A DNA stretch of 64,000 nucleotides from an uncultured Kiloniellaceae bacterium (GTDB taxonomy: Bacteria; Pseudomonadota; Alphaproteobacteria; Kiloniellales; Kiloniellaceae): NCBI GenBank assembly GCA_947500035.1, contig CANMQP010000003.1, positions 1-64,000 of the forward strand, read 5' to 3'. Positions 7,360 through 16,674 of this stretch are shown in pieces; the stretch's first letter is position 1, and each line of letters starts with the position of its first letter. The position numbers and the translations under genes are program-made. The notes beneath the pieces were generated by a model that saw only the letters and a list, made by a program, of their open reading frames with translations, did not search any database and was not told the DNA's origin.

Positions 7360-9834
7360 ATGACTCCTCAACAGTCTGCCTGGTCAGCGTTCAGCGTGTT
7401 CTTTGTACCGCTTTTGATACTGCTGCTACTGGCCGCATCGAGCGCTCACGCCCAGTCTTTGCCTTTCGGCGACGGTCAAGGAGATGCCGCGACCAGTTCC
7501 GATGATTCCGGCCCCGAACCCGTTGCAACGGACAGCGAGCGATTGCGCGGTTTGTTCGCCGAGTGGTCTGACGAACTCGATGGCATCGAGGCCGCGATCA
7601 CAACGCTGGAGCAGGCAGGGGAGCGCAGTGCCGAGGAAATAGACAGACTGGCTCAGCGTATCGCCAAGGTCACAGTTGACGCATCGCGCGCGCAGTCGAG
7701 GGCTGAACGCCTGCTCGAAAGACCCACAAGCGCATTAGCGGCTATTGGTCTGCCCCCCAAAGCCGGATCTTCGCCAGAGGCTGAGATCGTCGCCGAGAAA
7801 CGAAGAGAGTGGCAGAAAATTCGTGCTGAGATTGCGGCAGAGATTACCTTTTCGCGTCTTATCTCGGCACGCGCCGAGGGCTTGGTCAACCGCCTGGCCA
7901 TTACAACCGAGCAAACCTTCTTTGACTGGTTGCTGAAAAAGGAACCTGTCGCCCTCGACGCTGCCTTTTGGTCCAAACCGGTTGAACTCCTGTTTAAGGC
8001 CGGAAATCTGGAGCCGATCGACGTCGTGTCCACAACGGGTCTCGAGCGCGGTGTTTTCGTAGTCATCATCGCTGTAGCCGCCTTGATTCTCATAGTCCTG
8101 TTGTTCGCGATCAGACCAAGGATCGAGGCTAAGATGAGGGCGCGAGAGGAAGAGGAAAATCCCGGGCAGCGCGCCAAGGCGAACGCGGCCATGCAACTCG
8201 CCGTTTTTCGAGGGGCATTGCCAGCCGCCTTGGTCCTCTGTCTCGCTCTCATCATTTTGCCGCTGGATTTTCTGCCGGGGGAGATCGTCGTGGTCTCTTC
8301 TTCCCTATTGTTGGGGATAGCATTTCATCTGGCATATTCAAGGATCTGCCGGGTGGGACTTGCGCCTTTCAATCCAAGATGGAGGGTGGTGGGCATCGAG
8401 GACCGCACTGCCAGAAACCTTCACAGAGGTCTCTATCTCGGCTCAGCGCTTGCCGGTGTATTTATTGCCTTGCATGTGCTCACGCTTTCGTCGGACATCC
8501 TTTCCGATAGTGGAAGACTGATCTTGGAATTTGTGGCGATTCTGGTGACAGGGGCGTTCCTTTTAGCCTTGTTGAGAGACCTCACATGGATCAGCTTTGT
8601 ATTTCCGCAGCGTGCCAGTCGCACAATGATCGCGATCCGCATTGGCTCGGCGGCGATTGTTCTGGCCATAATGGCGCCCTGCTTTTGGGGCTACGTCAAT
8701 TTTAGCTTCTTTATCCTTGTGCACTTGCTGGGAACAGGGTTGCTGATCCTGGGCGGTTACTTCGTCAGGCCACTGCTTCACGCAGGCATTCGGGTTGGAT
8801 TTTCTGACGGCGAAGCAGATTTTGAAAGCCAGGAGCACTCTCTTCTCGAGACATTTCTGCATCTGCTTCTGGATGTTTCAGTCGTCCTGGTTTTTGCATT
8901 TTGTCTACTTGTACTCTGGGGCGCTCCCGTACAGGTGCTTTCCATTGCCGTTGCGCAAGCTACCGCTGATTTTAGTTTCGGAAAAACAACGATAGGCATT
9001 GGCGATTTGGCCGCCGCGATCTTCGCCTTTGTCGTCGCTCTTATCGCTTTGCGGTTTTTTCGGGATACCTTGAGAACTCGGGTCTTACAAAGGCTGTCCA
9101 TGGACCATGGCGTTCTTGAATCGATCGACAGCGGTTTGGGTTATGTGGGGTTTGCCGTTGCTTTTATGTCTGCGATTGCGGTTTTGGGTGTCAGCCTCAG
9201 CAGCATCGCGATTCTTCTGGGCGCGCTGCTCTTAGGTGTCGGCTTCGGCCTTCAGAACGTGGTCGATAACTTTGTATGCGGTCTTATCTTACTGGTACAA
9301 AGACCAATAAAGTCTGGAGACTGGATTTCTATCGAGTCATACGAGGGCCTGGTAAAACGGGTCGGCGTGATTTCGACGGAGATTTCGACCTTTGAGGAAG
9401 CATCGGTCATTGTGCCGAACAGCGAGTTGATCTCATCGCCTGTTGTGAACCGCACACTGGGCCTCAATCGCGGTCGCGTCGACATCCGCATAGGTGTCGC
9501 CTACGACACAGATCTCAGCGTTGCTCGCAGTGCTTTGCTGGAGTGTGCGAGCGACAACGGCGCTGTGTTGGATCACCCGGAACCTGAGTTGCTTCTTCTT
9601 GAGTTCAACGACAGCGCGTTGGACTTGGAACTGCGTGTATTTATCCCCGACATACGCGATAGCTTCTCCGTGGCAAGTGATTTGCGCCTGTCGATTCTTG
9701 AGAGTCTCCGAGAGCACGGAGTCGAAATCCCTTATCCGCAGCAGGATTTACACATTCGCACAGTCGCGGCCTCCGATGTGGACGCGGATGACGCCAAAGT
9801 TGTGTCACCGCCGCTGGAAAAGCGAAAAACTTGA
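7360..9834 (+). CDS. Large MscS-family channel with DUF3772-like N-terminus
   Basis: About 824 residues. A signal peptide ending SAHAQS precedes an alpha-helical periplasmic region (about residues 50-210) like the DUF3772 domain of long MscS/MscK-type proteins. Ten or so membrane helices follow. The MscS pore and beta domain lies near residues 590-700 (GVGFGLQNVVDNFVCGLILLVQRPIKSGDWI, then VVNRTLGLNRGRVDI). It should gate on membrane tension and protect against osmotic downshift. It is the largest of three MscS-type genes here. The 178-bp gap upstream has no EcfG site that I can find, so it may be controlled differently. Confidence 0.9.
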   Translation: MTPQQSAWSAFSVFFVPLLILLLLAASSAHAQSLPFGDGQGDAATSSDDSGPEPVATDSERLRGLFAEWSDELDGIEAAITTLEQAGERSAEEIDRLAQRIAKVTVDASRAQSRAERLLERPTSALAAIGLPPKAGSSPEAEIVAEKRREWQKIRAEIAAEITFSRLISARAEGLVNRLAITTEQTFFDWLLKKEPVALDAAFWSKPVELLFKAGNLEPIDVVSTTGLERGVFVVIIAVAALILIVLLFAIRPRIEAKMRAREEEENPGQRAKANAAMQLAVFRGALPAALVLCLALIILPLDFLPGEIVVVSSSLLLGIAFHLAYSRICRVGLAPFNPRWRVVGIEDRTARNLHRGLYLGSALAGVFIALHVLTLSSDILSDSGRLILEFVAILVTGAFLLALLRDLTWISFVFPQRASRTMIAIRIGSAAIVLAIMAPCFWGYVNFSFFILVHLLGTGLLILGGYFVRPLLHAGIRVGFSDGEADFESQEHSLLETFLHLLLDVSVVLVFAFCLLVLWGAPVQVLSIAVAQATADFSFGKTTIGIGDLAAAIFAFVVALIALRFFRDTLRTRVLQRLSMDHGVLESIDSGLGYVGFAVAFMSAIAVLGVSLSSIAILLGALLLGVGFGLQNVVDNFVCGLILLVQRPIKSGDWISIESYEGLVKRVGVISTEISTFEEASVIVPNSELISSPVVNRTLGLNRGRVDIRIGVAYDTDLSVARSALLECASDNGAVLDHPEPELLLLEFNDSALDLELRVFIPDIRDSFSVASDLRLSILESLREHGVEIPYPQQDLHIRTVAASDVDADDAKVVSPPLEKRKT

Positions 9835-9992
9835 CCTATGCTACTTTCTGGTGCGGGAGCGCCAGACTACAGTCAACGCTGTGTCGCGCGGTCGGCATGA
9901 CCGGCGGTTGTGTCGATTGAAGAAGAGTTTCAAGGCGTTATTGAAGGATTCGATGTTTGCATTCGCCAGATAAACACACAGCGGCCGGATCA
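9835..9992. other. Intergenic gap before the heme oxygenase gene
   Basis: No convincing gene. Reading frames exist on both strands but lack ribosome sites and recognisable motifs. This segment presumably holds the bphO-bphP promoter; I could not identify an EcfG-type site in it. Confidence 0.4.
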
Positions 9993-10559
9993 TTGACAAA
10001 GCACCGCAGCAGCTGCCGGGCGTGGCTCCGAGGCGCCACTCAGGCTGAGCATGCCAGTCTTGATAGGCTCGTATCGCGTTGGAATTTTGCCGAGAAGCGG
10101 GACTATTCCAACTTTCTCTTGATGCAGTCAGCCGTCCTGATTCCGCTTGAATCCTGGCTCGAAAGTTGTGATGTCGAGGCAGACTTACCGGATTGGCGAC
10201 TTCGTGCACGCTCGACGGCACTTCTAAAGGATCTTGCGACTCTGAATTTACCTGCATTACCGCCGGTGGTTATGTCTTTTGACGTATCGCTATCGGCAAA
10301 GATGGGTATTCTGTATGTTCTAGAAGGCTCCCGGCTTGGGGGGCGTGTGTTAGCGCGGGCGGTTGAAGGTTCCCTCGAGCCTCTTCCTGTATCCTTTCTG
10401 TTACACGGCAGTGAAACGGGCCTTTGGCGGAGTTTTCGGCAGTGGCTTGAGCAGCGTCCGCACGATCCACGTCTTTTAGAGGAAATGGTACAGGCCGCGA
10501 GAAAAGTCTTTGAACTCTATGAGCATCAAGCCCGGTTGATGATGAAAGAAGCCCTGTAA
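9993..10559 (+). CDS. Heme oxygenase (BphO type)
   Basis: About 188 residues. The proximal heme-ligand histidine is probably that in ATQAEHASLD near the N-terminus; the distal helix motif is GILYVLEGSRLGGRVL. The product would open heme to biliverdin IX-alpha, the chromophore of the phytochrome encoded next. Its stop overlaps the bphP start (TAATG), so the two are translationally coupled. The start is uncertain: TTG 9993 is in frame and close to the conserved part, while an in-frame ATG at 9957 would add twelve residues. Confidence 0.85.
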   Translation: MTKHRSSCRAWLRGATQAEHASLDRLVSRWNFAEKRDYSNFLLMQSAVLIPLESWLESCDVEADLPDWRLRARSTALLKDLATLNLPALPPVVMSFDVSLSAKMGILYVLEGSRLGGRVLARAVEGSLEPLPVSFLLHGSETGLWRSFRQWLEQRPHDPRLLEEMVQAARKVFELYEHQARLMMKEAL

Positions 10560-13123
10560 TGAACAATCCCGATGCGGGGGATGAACGGCAAACTCTGGAT
10601 CTAACCAATTGTGACCGCGAACCCATTCATCAATTGGGACGCGTTCAGTCTTTTGGCTGTTTGCTTGGTGTATCCGCCGATTGGCTTATCTCGCACGCCT
10701 CTGCCAACCTGGCGGAATTTGCACGTAAATCGGCTGAGGAGGCAGTGGGAGAGCCGCTCGAGACTCTGCTCAACAGCCAGTCAATTCACAACATTCGAAA
10801 CAGACTCCAGCACTTAACCGGCAGAGACGGTGTTGAGTATGCGCGTGGAGTCCTGTTTGTGGGCAGCGATGAGCTCTATGACGCCCAAATTCATGTGTCT
10901 GAAGGGACTATTGTCCTGGAGTTTGAGCCGGCTGCGCAGTCGGCAAACTATGAAGCTGACCTCGCGCTCGTAAGATCTTCCGTGGCGCGTTTGGCCGAGA
11001 TCTCTGATATCGCACGTTTCTGCGGTTTCGCTGCGAAGAGCGTGCGGGCGCTGACCGGGTTGGATCGTGTTATGGTCTACCGGTTTTTGCCGGATGGCTC
11101 TGGTGAGGTCTTTGCAGAAGCCAAGACGTCAGATCAAGATTCATTTCTAGGCTTACGATATCCTGCCTCTGACATACCCAAGCAAGCCCGTGCACTCTAT
11201 CTCCGTAACCCGATACGTGTCATTGCTGATTCAAGTCACGCGGGGGTCGAAATCCACCCCCCGCGCTCGCCGAGCGGAGATGTCCTGGACCTGTCGCAGA
11301 GCACATTGAGAAGCGTTTCTCCCATACATCTCGAATACCTGTCGAATATGGGCGTCGCAGCTTCGATGTCCATTTCGATTATTGTGAACGGCGCTTTGTG
11401 GGGACTGTTCGCATGCCACCATCGTCAAGCTATTGCAATGTCGCAGCCCAAACGGAACGCTGCAGACCTCTTCGGTCAGATGTTTTCGCTTTTGCTGGCG
11501 GGAAAACTCTCAGATGTTGAGACTCAAAATGACGATCAGGTTCAGGAGATAACAACTTCCTTCACGCGATCGATGCAGGAGGGCGGGGCACCTGTTACTC
11601 AGCTTGTGCCATTGTTGCAGGATTTTTCCTCGCTGCTCGGCGCTGATGGATTCGGAGTCATCCTGGACAACATCGTTCATCTGGACGGAAGTTCGCCAGA
11701 CGAAGACGAATTTAGCCGACTCGTGAAGTTTTTAAATACTGCCGCGGCGAACACGGTCTTCTCGACGCATCAGCTCGGCGCCTTGATGACCAATGCCCAG
11801 CAGTTTGCACAACGTGTTTCTGGTATTATTGCGATACCGATTTCACGCTCGCCGCGGGATTATGTCATGTTCTTCCGCCGAGAGATCGTTAAGTCTGTGA
11901 ACTGGGCGGGTAATCCTGACAAGCCCTTGAGTGCGGAGCCCAATGGTTCTCGGCTCTCGCCGCGCAAAAGCTTCGAGGCGTGGCGCTCGATTGTGGAAGG
12001 CGAGAGCGAACACTGGTCGCCATCAAATCTGCGCGCTGCTGAGCAACTGCGGCGGGCTTTGCTGGAAGTGTTTTTGAGGCTGACCGATGAGGCCGCGCGC
12101 GAGCGGAAGGCGGCACAAGAGCGTCAGGAATTGCTGATCGCTGAGCTGAACCACCGTGTCCGCAATATTCTGGGTTTGGTAAAAGGGCTGGTTTCACAAA
12201 CAAGGTCGGAGAAGCAGTCGATCGCTGAATATGTCGGAGCCCTGGACCATCGTGTCCAAGCCCTTGCGCGCGCGCATGATCAAATCACTCAGGAGAATTG
12301 GACTGCTTCATCGTTTTTCGACATGGTACGCACTGAGCTGGAGAGCTATTTGCTGGATAAAGCCGGGCGGGTCGACCTAACTGGAAGCGACTATCTGATC
12401 GAGCCAGTGGCGTTTTCGTCCGTAGCACTGGTCATGCATGAAATGGTCACAAATGCTGCGAAATACGGTGCCTTGTCTGATCAGCGAGGCATGGTGACCA
12501 TCTCGACCTCCGTGAACGGGTTGGGTGACCTCATTATAGAATGGGCGGAGCAAGGCGGCCCAGTGGTTCAAACGCCCAGTCGACGTGGATTCGGGTCGAC
12601 AATCGTAGAACGCTCAATTCCGCATGAGCTGAACGGTGAAGCGAGTATCAGCTTTGATGCGGCCGGCGTCGAAGCGCGTTTTTTGATCCCCGCGAAGTTT
12701 GTCAAACCAACCGGGCGAAGCCAGCGGGAAGGCCGCGGTAGGGTAAGCAGCATCGCCAGCGGTGACATTGACGTGCCCGGCTCTGTTCTTATCGTCGAAG
12801 ATAACCTGATCATCGCCATGGAGGCTGAAAGCCTGTTCGAGGAAATCGGTTCAAGAACAGTTGAAATGGCTGCGAACATTGATCAGGCGAACACCGCTCT
12901 GGCTGAACAGTCGTTCGATTTCGTATTGCTCGATATCAACCTGGGCCATAACACAAGCTTTGGGTTGGCAGCAGAATTGGTGAGCAAAGGTGTGAAGTGT
13001 GCATTTGCGAGCGGCTACGGCGATACCGCGGCTGTCCCCCACAATCTGAGAGACATTCCCCGGATGTCGAAACCATACGACAAGGACGCGATCCTGAAAC
13101 TCTTGTCTCGCGATAAGGAGTAA
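10559..13123 (+). CDS. Bacteriophytochrome HWE histidine kinase with C-terminal receiver
   Basis: About 854 residues: PAS_2 (biliverdin-binding Cys in NCDREPIHQLGRVQSFG), GAF with the DIP motif (YPASDIPKQARALYL), PHY, an HWE/HisKA_2 dimerisation domain (ELNHRVRNILGLVKGL), its ATPase domain (HEMVTNAAKYGALS, EWAEQGGP), then a receiver (VLIVEDN, DINLG, SKPYD). It should sense red/far-red light through biliverdin made by the adjacent heme oxygenase. HWE kinases feed PhyR in many alphaproteobacteria, and phyR is in the same block, so a light input to the stress response is plausible. The fused receiver could act as a phosphate sink. Confidence 0.92.
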   Translation: MNNPDAGDERQTLDLTNCDREPIHQLGRVQSFGCLLGVSADWLISHASANLAEFARKSAEEAVGEPLETLLNSQSIHNIRNRLQHLTGRDGVEYARGVLFVGSDELYDAQIHVSEGTIVLEFEPAAQSANYEADLALVRSSVARLAEISDIARFCGFAAKSVRALTGLDRVMVYRFLPDGSGEVFAEAKTSDQDSFLGLRYPASDIPKQARALYLRNPIRVIADSSHAGVEIHPPRSPSGDVLDLSQSTLRSVSPIHLEYLSNMGVAASMSISIIVNGALWGLFACHHRQAIAMSQPKRNAADLFGQMFSLLLAGKLSDVETQNDDQVQEITTSFTRSMQEGGAPVTQLVPLLQDFSSLLGADGFGVILDNIVHLDGSSPDEDEFSRLVKFLNTAAANTVFSTHQLGALMTNAQQFAQRVSGIIAIPISRSPRDYVMFFRREIVKSVNWAGNPDKPLSAEPNGSRLSPRKSFEAWRSIVEGESEHWSPSNLRAAEQLRRALLEVFLRLTDEAARERKAAQERQELLIAELNHRVRNILGLVKGLVSQTRSEKQSIAEYVGALDHRVQALARAHDQITQENWTASSFFDMVRTELESYLLDKAGRVDLTGSDYLIEPVAFSSVALVMHEMVTNAAKYGALSDQRGMVTISTSVNGLGDLIIEWAEQGGPVVQTPSRRGFGSTIVERSIPHELNGEASISFDAAGVEARFLIPAKFVKPTGRSQREGRGRVSSIASGDIDVPGSVLIVEDNLIIAMEAESLFEEIGSRTVEMAANIDQANTALAEQSFDFVLLDINLGHNTSFGLAAELVSKGVKCAFASGYGDTAAVPHNLRDIPRMSKPYDKDAILKLLSRDKE

Positions 13124-13181
13124 TCACGTTGCCGCCATCAGATGGGGATAGGTGAAGACCAGGGGCGTCCGCCCTTGCCGG

Positions 13182-13595
13182 TCAAGGTTGCGATTTTCGA
13201 TATGCACTTTGGATCTGCCGATCCAGTTCTCCGGCCTTAACTGCCTTGATGACCGTTCGATAGGTTGCCGGCAACTTCTTAAGCTGGCCAACCTCAATCG
13301 AGCTACCCCGCCCTGCGATGATCAGGGGTATTTTGTTGTAACGGATTTGCGTGATCACGTTGCCGTCTGAATCGACCTGCCACCACAAACGGGGTTTCAC
13401 ACTTACGACTTTGTGGCCCCGCTTGCGTTGTAACTGAAGGGGACGGCCCTCCAACGCAAGTTTCGCCAGCTCGATCTGTTCTTCGACATGAGCGATAAGT
13501 TTTTCACGCCGATAGTCCGCCGACTCAGCCTTCCGCCTTGCCCGTGGGGCGGGAATGATGCGTTTTGAGACTGTCAGCTTGTCCAGGTAACTCAT
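13182..13595 (-). CDS. Hypothetical basic protein (DUF6641-like)
   Basis: About 137 residues, strongly basic, no membrane segment. The start at 13595 gives MSYLDKLTVSKRIIP. The pattern (short N-terminal LDKLT, RR-rich helix, an EEQIELAKLALEG helix, then KPRLWWQVDSDGNVITQIRYNKIPL) recalls small proteins annotated as DUF6641, whose role is unknown. In-frame extension to 13724 adds a stretch with no ribosome site. Convergent with bphP. Could bind nucleic acid given its charge; this is a guess. Confidence 0.55.
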   Translation of the reverse strand: MSYLDKLTVSKRIIPAPRARRKAESADYRREKLIAHVEEQIELAKLALEGRPLQLQRKRGHKVVSVKPRLWWQVDSDGNVITQIRYNKIPLIIAGRGSSIEVGQLKKLPATYRTVIKAVKAGELDRQIQSAYRKSQP

Positions 13596-13741
13596 GTTTC
13601 TTTCATCCGTATCATGTGTGTCTGTTTGTGCCATCGATGAATTTTGCGGCTTTTTGATTTCTCGTCGCCGGCTTCCCCGTCGGATTCCCGGTTGTATCGG
13701 TCCTCCAGAGGAACGGCGGTTCACCGCCTTCCGACGAGAGA

Positions 13742-14656
13742 CTATGACGTCTCGGAAATGCGATCACCCGCGCTATCGGACTGTTGAGTTTGGCGGCAAA
13801 CTTCATCTAAACCGGATCCCTTGAAGGTCAAAGTCCGATAAGGAAACGGTATTTCTATGCCTGCATCATCGAGGGCTCGTTTCACGGCGGCAACGACTTG
13901 GTCTCGAGATGCCCGGATATCGACGGGCCGGGATCCGGTCCACCAGGTGACTTCAAAATCTATCGAAGACGAATTGAACTCCCTGGCGAATATTTGGATA
14001 TCCCTCACGTCGTCCCGCACGCTATCGAGCTTCTTCACCGCTTGTGCGATGACATCCCGCGCTTCGTCGACGTCCTCGCCATATGCAACCCCGCAAATGA
14101 TGGTTGTCCGGCGAAAATCCTTATTTGTCCGAACAGTCACCGGGTTTTTGAAAAGCAGCGCGTTGGGCATCACGACCAGTTGTCCATCGGTCTGGCGAAT
14201 ATGCGTGTCCCTTACCGTTATTTCCTCGATTTGCCCGTCAATGCCGTTGCTCTCCACATAGTCGCCGAGGCGGAAGGGTTCTCTCAACAGGATCAGGATG
14301 CCTGCGAGAAAATTCTCAAAGACGTCCTTAAAGGCAAAGCCGATGGCAACTGAACCGAGCCCGAGCGCCGTGAGTATTTTTGCAGGAGTCATACTTGGAA
14401 AGGTGATCGTCATGGCGATCAGTATGCCAAGGATCCATATGCCGACCGAAGCGATCATTTGCAGGACTTCGATCAAGGACCGTCTCGCCCGCGCTCTGCG
14501 CAGCAGGGTCGCAATCGACCAACTCACGAGCCTGGAGATGCCCCAGGTTACTAAAAGGCACAGACAGGACAGTGCGAGCTGAGGCAGGCTTTGCCAGAAG
14601 GCCCTGGTCAGCTCACCCAGTTGGCTCTGCAACGCATCAGGAAGCAAAGCCTCCAC
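13742..14656 (-). CDS. MscS-family mechanosensitive channel
   Basis: About 304 residues, close to E. coli MscS in size. Three N-terminal helices lead into the pore helix and beta domain (GLGSVAIGFAFKDVFENFLAGILILLREPFRLGDYVE), then the alpha/beta domain ending with the IPFPYRTL motif common in this family. Start is a GTG at 14656 with a GGAG seven bases upstream. The EcfG promoter at 14693-14717 reads into it, so this channel is predicted to be induced by general stress. It is divergent from the small membrane protein at 14804, which has its own EcfG site. Confidence 0.9.
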   Translation of the reverse strand: MEALLPDALQSQLGELTRAFWQSLPQLALSCLCLLVTWGISRLVSWSIATLLRRARARRSLIEVLQMIASVGIWILGILIAMTITFPSMTPAKILTALGLGSVAIGFAFKDVFENFLAGILILLREPFRLGDYVESNGIDGQIEEITVRDTHIRQTDGQLVVMPNALLFKNPVTVRTNKDFRRTTIICGVAYGEDVDEARDVIAQAVKKLDSVRDDVRDIQIFAREFNSSSIDFEVTWWTGSRPVDIRASRDQVVAAVKRALDDAGIEIPFPYRTLTFKGSGLDEVCRQTQQSDSAGDRISETS

Positions 14657-14692
14657 ACCAGAACTCCAATACTGCTACATCGTACCTACGCC

Positions 14693-14717
14693 AACGCGTC
14701 GCATACATAAAAGTTCC
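14693..14717 (-). promoter_or_regulatory. EcfG-type promoter for the MscS gene
   Basis: Minus strand: GGAAC (14717-14713), 16-base spacer, CGTT (14696-14693). Exact consensus, 37 nt upstream of the GTG start. Back-to-back with the plus-strand EcfG site at 14728-14752. Confidence 0.75.
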
Positions 14718-14727
14718 ATTGCGCCTT

Positions 14728-14752
14728 GGAACCTTCATCTTGTCCGCGCGTT
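14728..14752 (+). promoter_or_regulatory. EcfG-type promoter for the PLDc_N-like gene
   Basis: GGAAC at 14728-14732, 16-base spacer, CGTT at 14749-14752. Exact consensus, 51 nt before the ATG at 14804. The two opposed -35 boxes are ten bases apart. Confidence 0.75.
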
Positions 14753-14803
14753 GTGCATGTGCGGCACAAGCCGAACAGTTTTTTTTAATGAGGAGAAGTT
14801 CCC

Positions 14804-15001
14804 ATGGGTATCGAAGTTGGCGGCATTTTAGGTATCATCATTCTGGCCTTGGATATCTGGGCGATTATCAACATCTTCGGGTCCGGCGCGTCGACGGGTT
14901 CTAAGGTCCTCTGGATATTGCTTGTCCTGCTGCTGCCGGTGGTTGGTCTGATTATCTGGCTTTTGGCGGGCCCCAGAGGGTCAGCGGCTGCGAAAGTCTA
15001 G
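14804..15001 (+). CDS. Small PLDc_N-type membrane protein
   Basis: About 65 residues, two membrane helices. The sequence (GIIILALDIWAIINIFGS...SKVLWILLVLLLPVVGLIIWLLAGPRG) matches the phospholipase D nuclease N-terminal (PLDc_N) small-protein family, which despite its name is just a two-helix membrane element. AGGAGAAG ribosome site before the ATG. It has its own EcfG promoter. Role unknown; probably an envelope stress peptide. Confidence 0.75.
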   Translation: MGIEVGGILGIIILALDIWAIINIFGSGASTGSKVLWILLVLLLPVVGLIIWLLAGPRGSAAAKV

Positions 15002-15235
15002 TGTTCCCGCAGATGTGATACCTGCGGCGGTGACTGTTTAAGCAGAGCAAAAGACCGATGAGTTCCGGGCGCCGAGTGTGCCGAAGTCAATGCTTCTTTT
15101 CGAGTAAATGGCTTCTGCGCCTCGGCGCCGTCGCGCTGGCACCTATTGAACCAGACGCTCCAGCGCTTGCGTGCCGGTTCAAGATCGATGCGCGAAACTT
15201 AACATCACCAAAAGCTCATTGTTCCGGGGGGAGGC

Positions 15236-16204
15236 ATGAAGCTGTTATCGATTGATCCGCATAACATTCCGAAGACCGGGGACGACCGTCCCGTCGCGAC
15301 CCTCTTTCGTTACGTCATCCGCATGAGCGGACATCATCAGGTGTGGGTTTGTCTGGTTGCGGCTTGCGTGGCTCTGTTAACCATGGCGCCGCTCGAACTG
15401 CAACGCCGTCTCGTCAATGATGTCATTGTCGCTGGCGACATGGAGCTGCTGCTTTTACTCGGCTCTTTGTATCTCGCCGTGCTTGTTGTCCAAGGCCTGA
15501 TGAAGGTTGCCTTGAGACTGTACCAGGCGTGGCTTAGCGAGAGCGCGATCCGATACAACCGGCTTCACCTATCCCGTGTTCATGAGAGCCGAACGGCCGA
15601 AAATGACGAAGAGAGTGGCGGGCGTGCTGTTTCGATCATTGGCGCAGAGATCGACAGGCTGGGCGGCTTCGTCGGTGAAGGCTTCTCCCAGCCGGTCGTG
15701 AATATAGGCGTACTCCTAAGCGTCGGCGGCTTCATGCTCGTTGTCGAGCCCTTTATCGCCGCCGTAAGCCTCGTCTTCCTGGTTCCGCAAGTGATCCTGG
15801 TTCCCTGGTTCCAATCCTGGATCAACAGGTTGCTGGAGCGCCGCCTCGGGCTGATGCGTGATCTCAGCGACACCGTCTCGGAGTTAAGCAGCGACGAGAA
15901 CAAGATCGGGGACACTCAGCTGCCAAAGCAGGTCGATGATATCTACCGAAACCGGATTAAGCTTCTTTTCGTTAAATTCGGGACCAAGGGGATTACAAAC
16001 TTTCTAAATGCCCTTGGCCCGCTATGCGTCTTGGTCTTTGGCGGTGTCATGGTCATCCAAGGCGAGACCACGATCGGCACCATTGTCGCCTTTGTGTCGG
16101 GGTTCGATCGTCTCTCGAATCCGCTGCGGGAAATGATTAGCTATTATCGTGTGGCGGCGCAGGCGAACGTGCAGCATAAGATGATCGCGAAGTGGATCAC
16201 TTAA
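15236..16204 (+). CDS. Orphan ABC exporter transmembrane domain
   Basis: About 322 residues with six predicted membrane helices in the arrangement of type I ABC exporters (GHHQVWVCLVAACVALLTMAPLELQRRLVNDVI at the start, GETTIGTIVAFVSGFDRLSNPLREMISYYR near the end). It stops exactly where the nucleotide-binding domain would begin: no Walker A, signature or Walker B motif is present, and none is encoded next door. ATG 15236 follows a GGGGGGAGG ribosome site. Either a separate ATPase supplies energy, or it has another role. The stop is clean, not an obvious frameshift. Confidence 0.75.
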   Translation: MKLLSIDPHNIPKTGDDRPVATLFRYVIRMSGHHQVWVCLVAACVALLTMAPLELQRRLVNDVIVAGDMELLLLLGSLYLAVLVVQGLMKVALRLYQAWLSESAIRYNRLHLSRVHESRTAENDEESGGRAVSIIGAEIDRLGGFVGEGFSQPVVNIGVLLSVGGFMLVVEPFIAAVSLVFLVPQVILVPWFQSWINRLLERRLGLMRDLSDTVSELSSDENKIGDTQLPKQVDDIYRNRIKLLFVKFGTKGITNFLNALGPLCVLVFGGVMVIQGETTIGTIVAFVSGFDRLSNPLREMISYYRVAAQANVQHKMIAKWIT

Positions 16205-16212
16205 TCCTGGTG

Positions 16213-16659
16213 TCAAGCTTCAGGTTTGGTCTGTTTCAGGCCTTCCAAAGCCTTTGCCACGTCCGCCCGCAGAGTCGATACGACGTTGCGCAGTTCAGGG
16301 GCAGCAAGCTCGCTCAAAACCGCATTTGCGGCGTCATCCAGTTGCTTGTCCTTGGCTTCACAGTTTTCCAGCACCACGGCGGCCTCGTCAAAACCGACAA
16401 CGGACTTGAGTGTTATCACCGCTGATTCGACCAGAGCTTTTTCGCCACTCGCAGAATTCGGCACGTCGTCTTGTGCAATGACGACTTCGGTAAGCCTATC
16501 CGCAGAGGCGTCTCTTTGGGCGGCACGATCCTGGCAGTCTCGACCCATGGAGGTACCCTGAAGCTTCTCCGCTGCGAGACGGTAAGTACCAGCCGCCTCG
16601 CGGCAAGCGGCGATCAGGTCGTTCAAACCTGCAAGCGCTTCGGTTCGTATAACACTCAT
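16213..16659 (-). CDS. DUF2383 / PA2169-family four-helix protein
   Basis: About 148 residues, soluble, all-helical, with ferritin-like spacing (EALAGLNDLIAACREAAGTYRLAAEKL, then DRAAQRDASADRL). This is the DUF2383/PA2169 family, small helical-bundle proteins with a ferritin-like fold but usually without a full metal site. Co-directional and 15 bp from the lipid kinase gene upstream (16675-17562), so probably one operon. Confidence 0.75.
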   Translation of the reverse strand: MSVIRTEALAGLNDLIAACREAAGTYRLAAEKLQGTSMGRDCQDRAAQRDASADRLTEVVIAQDDVPNSASGEKALVESAVITLKSVVGFDEAAVVLENCEAKDKQLDDAANAVLSELAAPELRNVVSTLRADVAKALEGLKQTKPEA

Positions 16660-16674
16660 TGCATACCCGTTTAC

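Noticed and set aside
9841-10257. Minus-strand frame antisense to the heme oxygenase, considered as a transposase remnant
   Set aside because: A short SFNNALKLFF-like stretch looked suggestive but no transposase motif, inverted repeats or target duplication support it.
15058-15255. 65-codon frame between the PLDc_N-like gene and the ABC membrane gene
   Set aside because: It overlaps the ABC gene start and its strong ribosome site; its composition is not protein-like.
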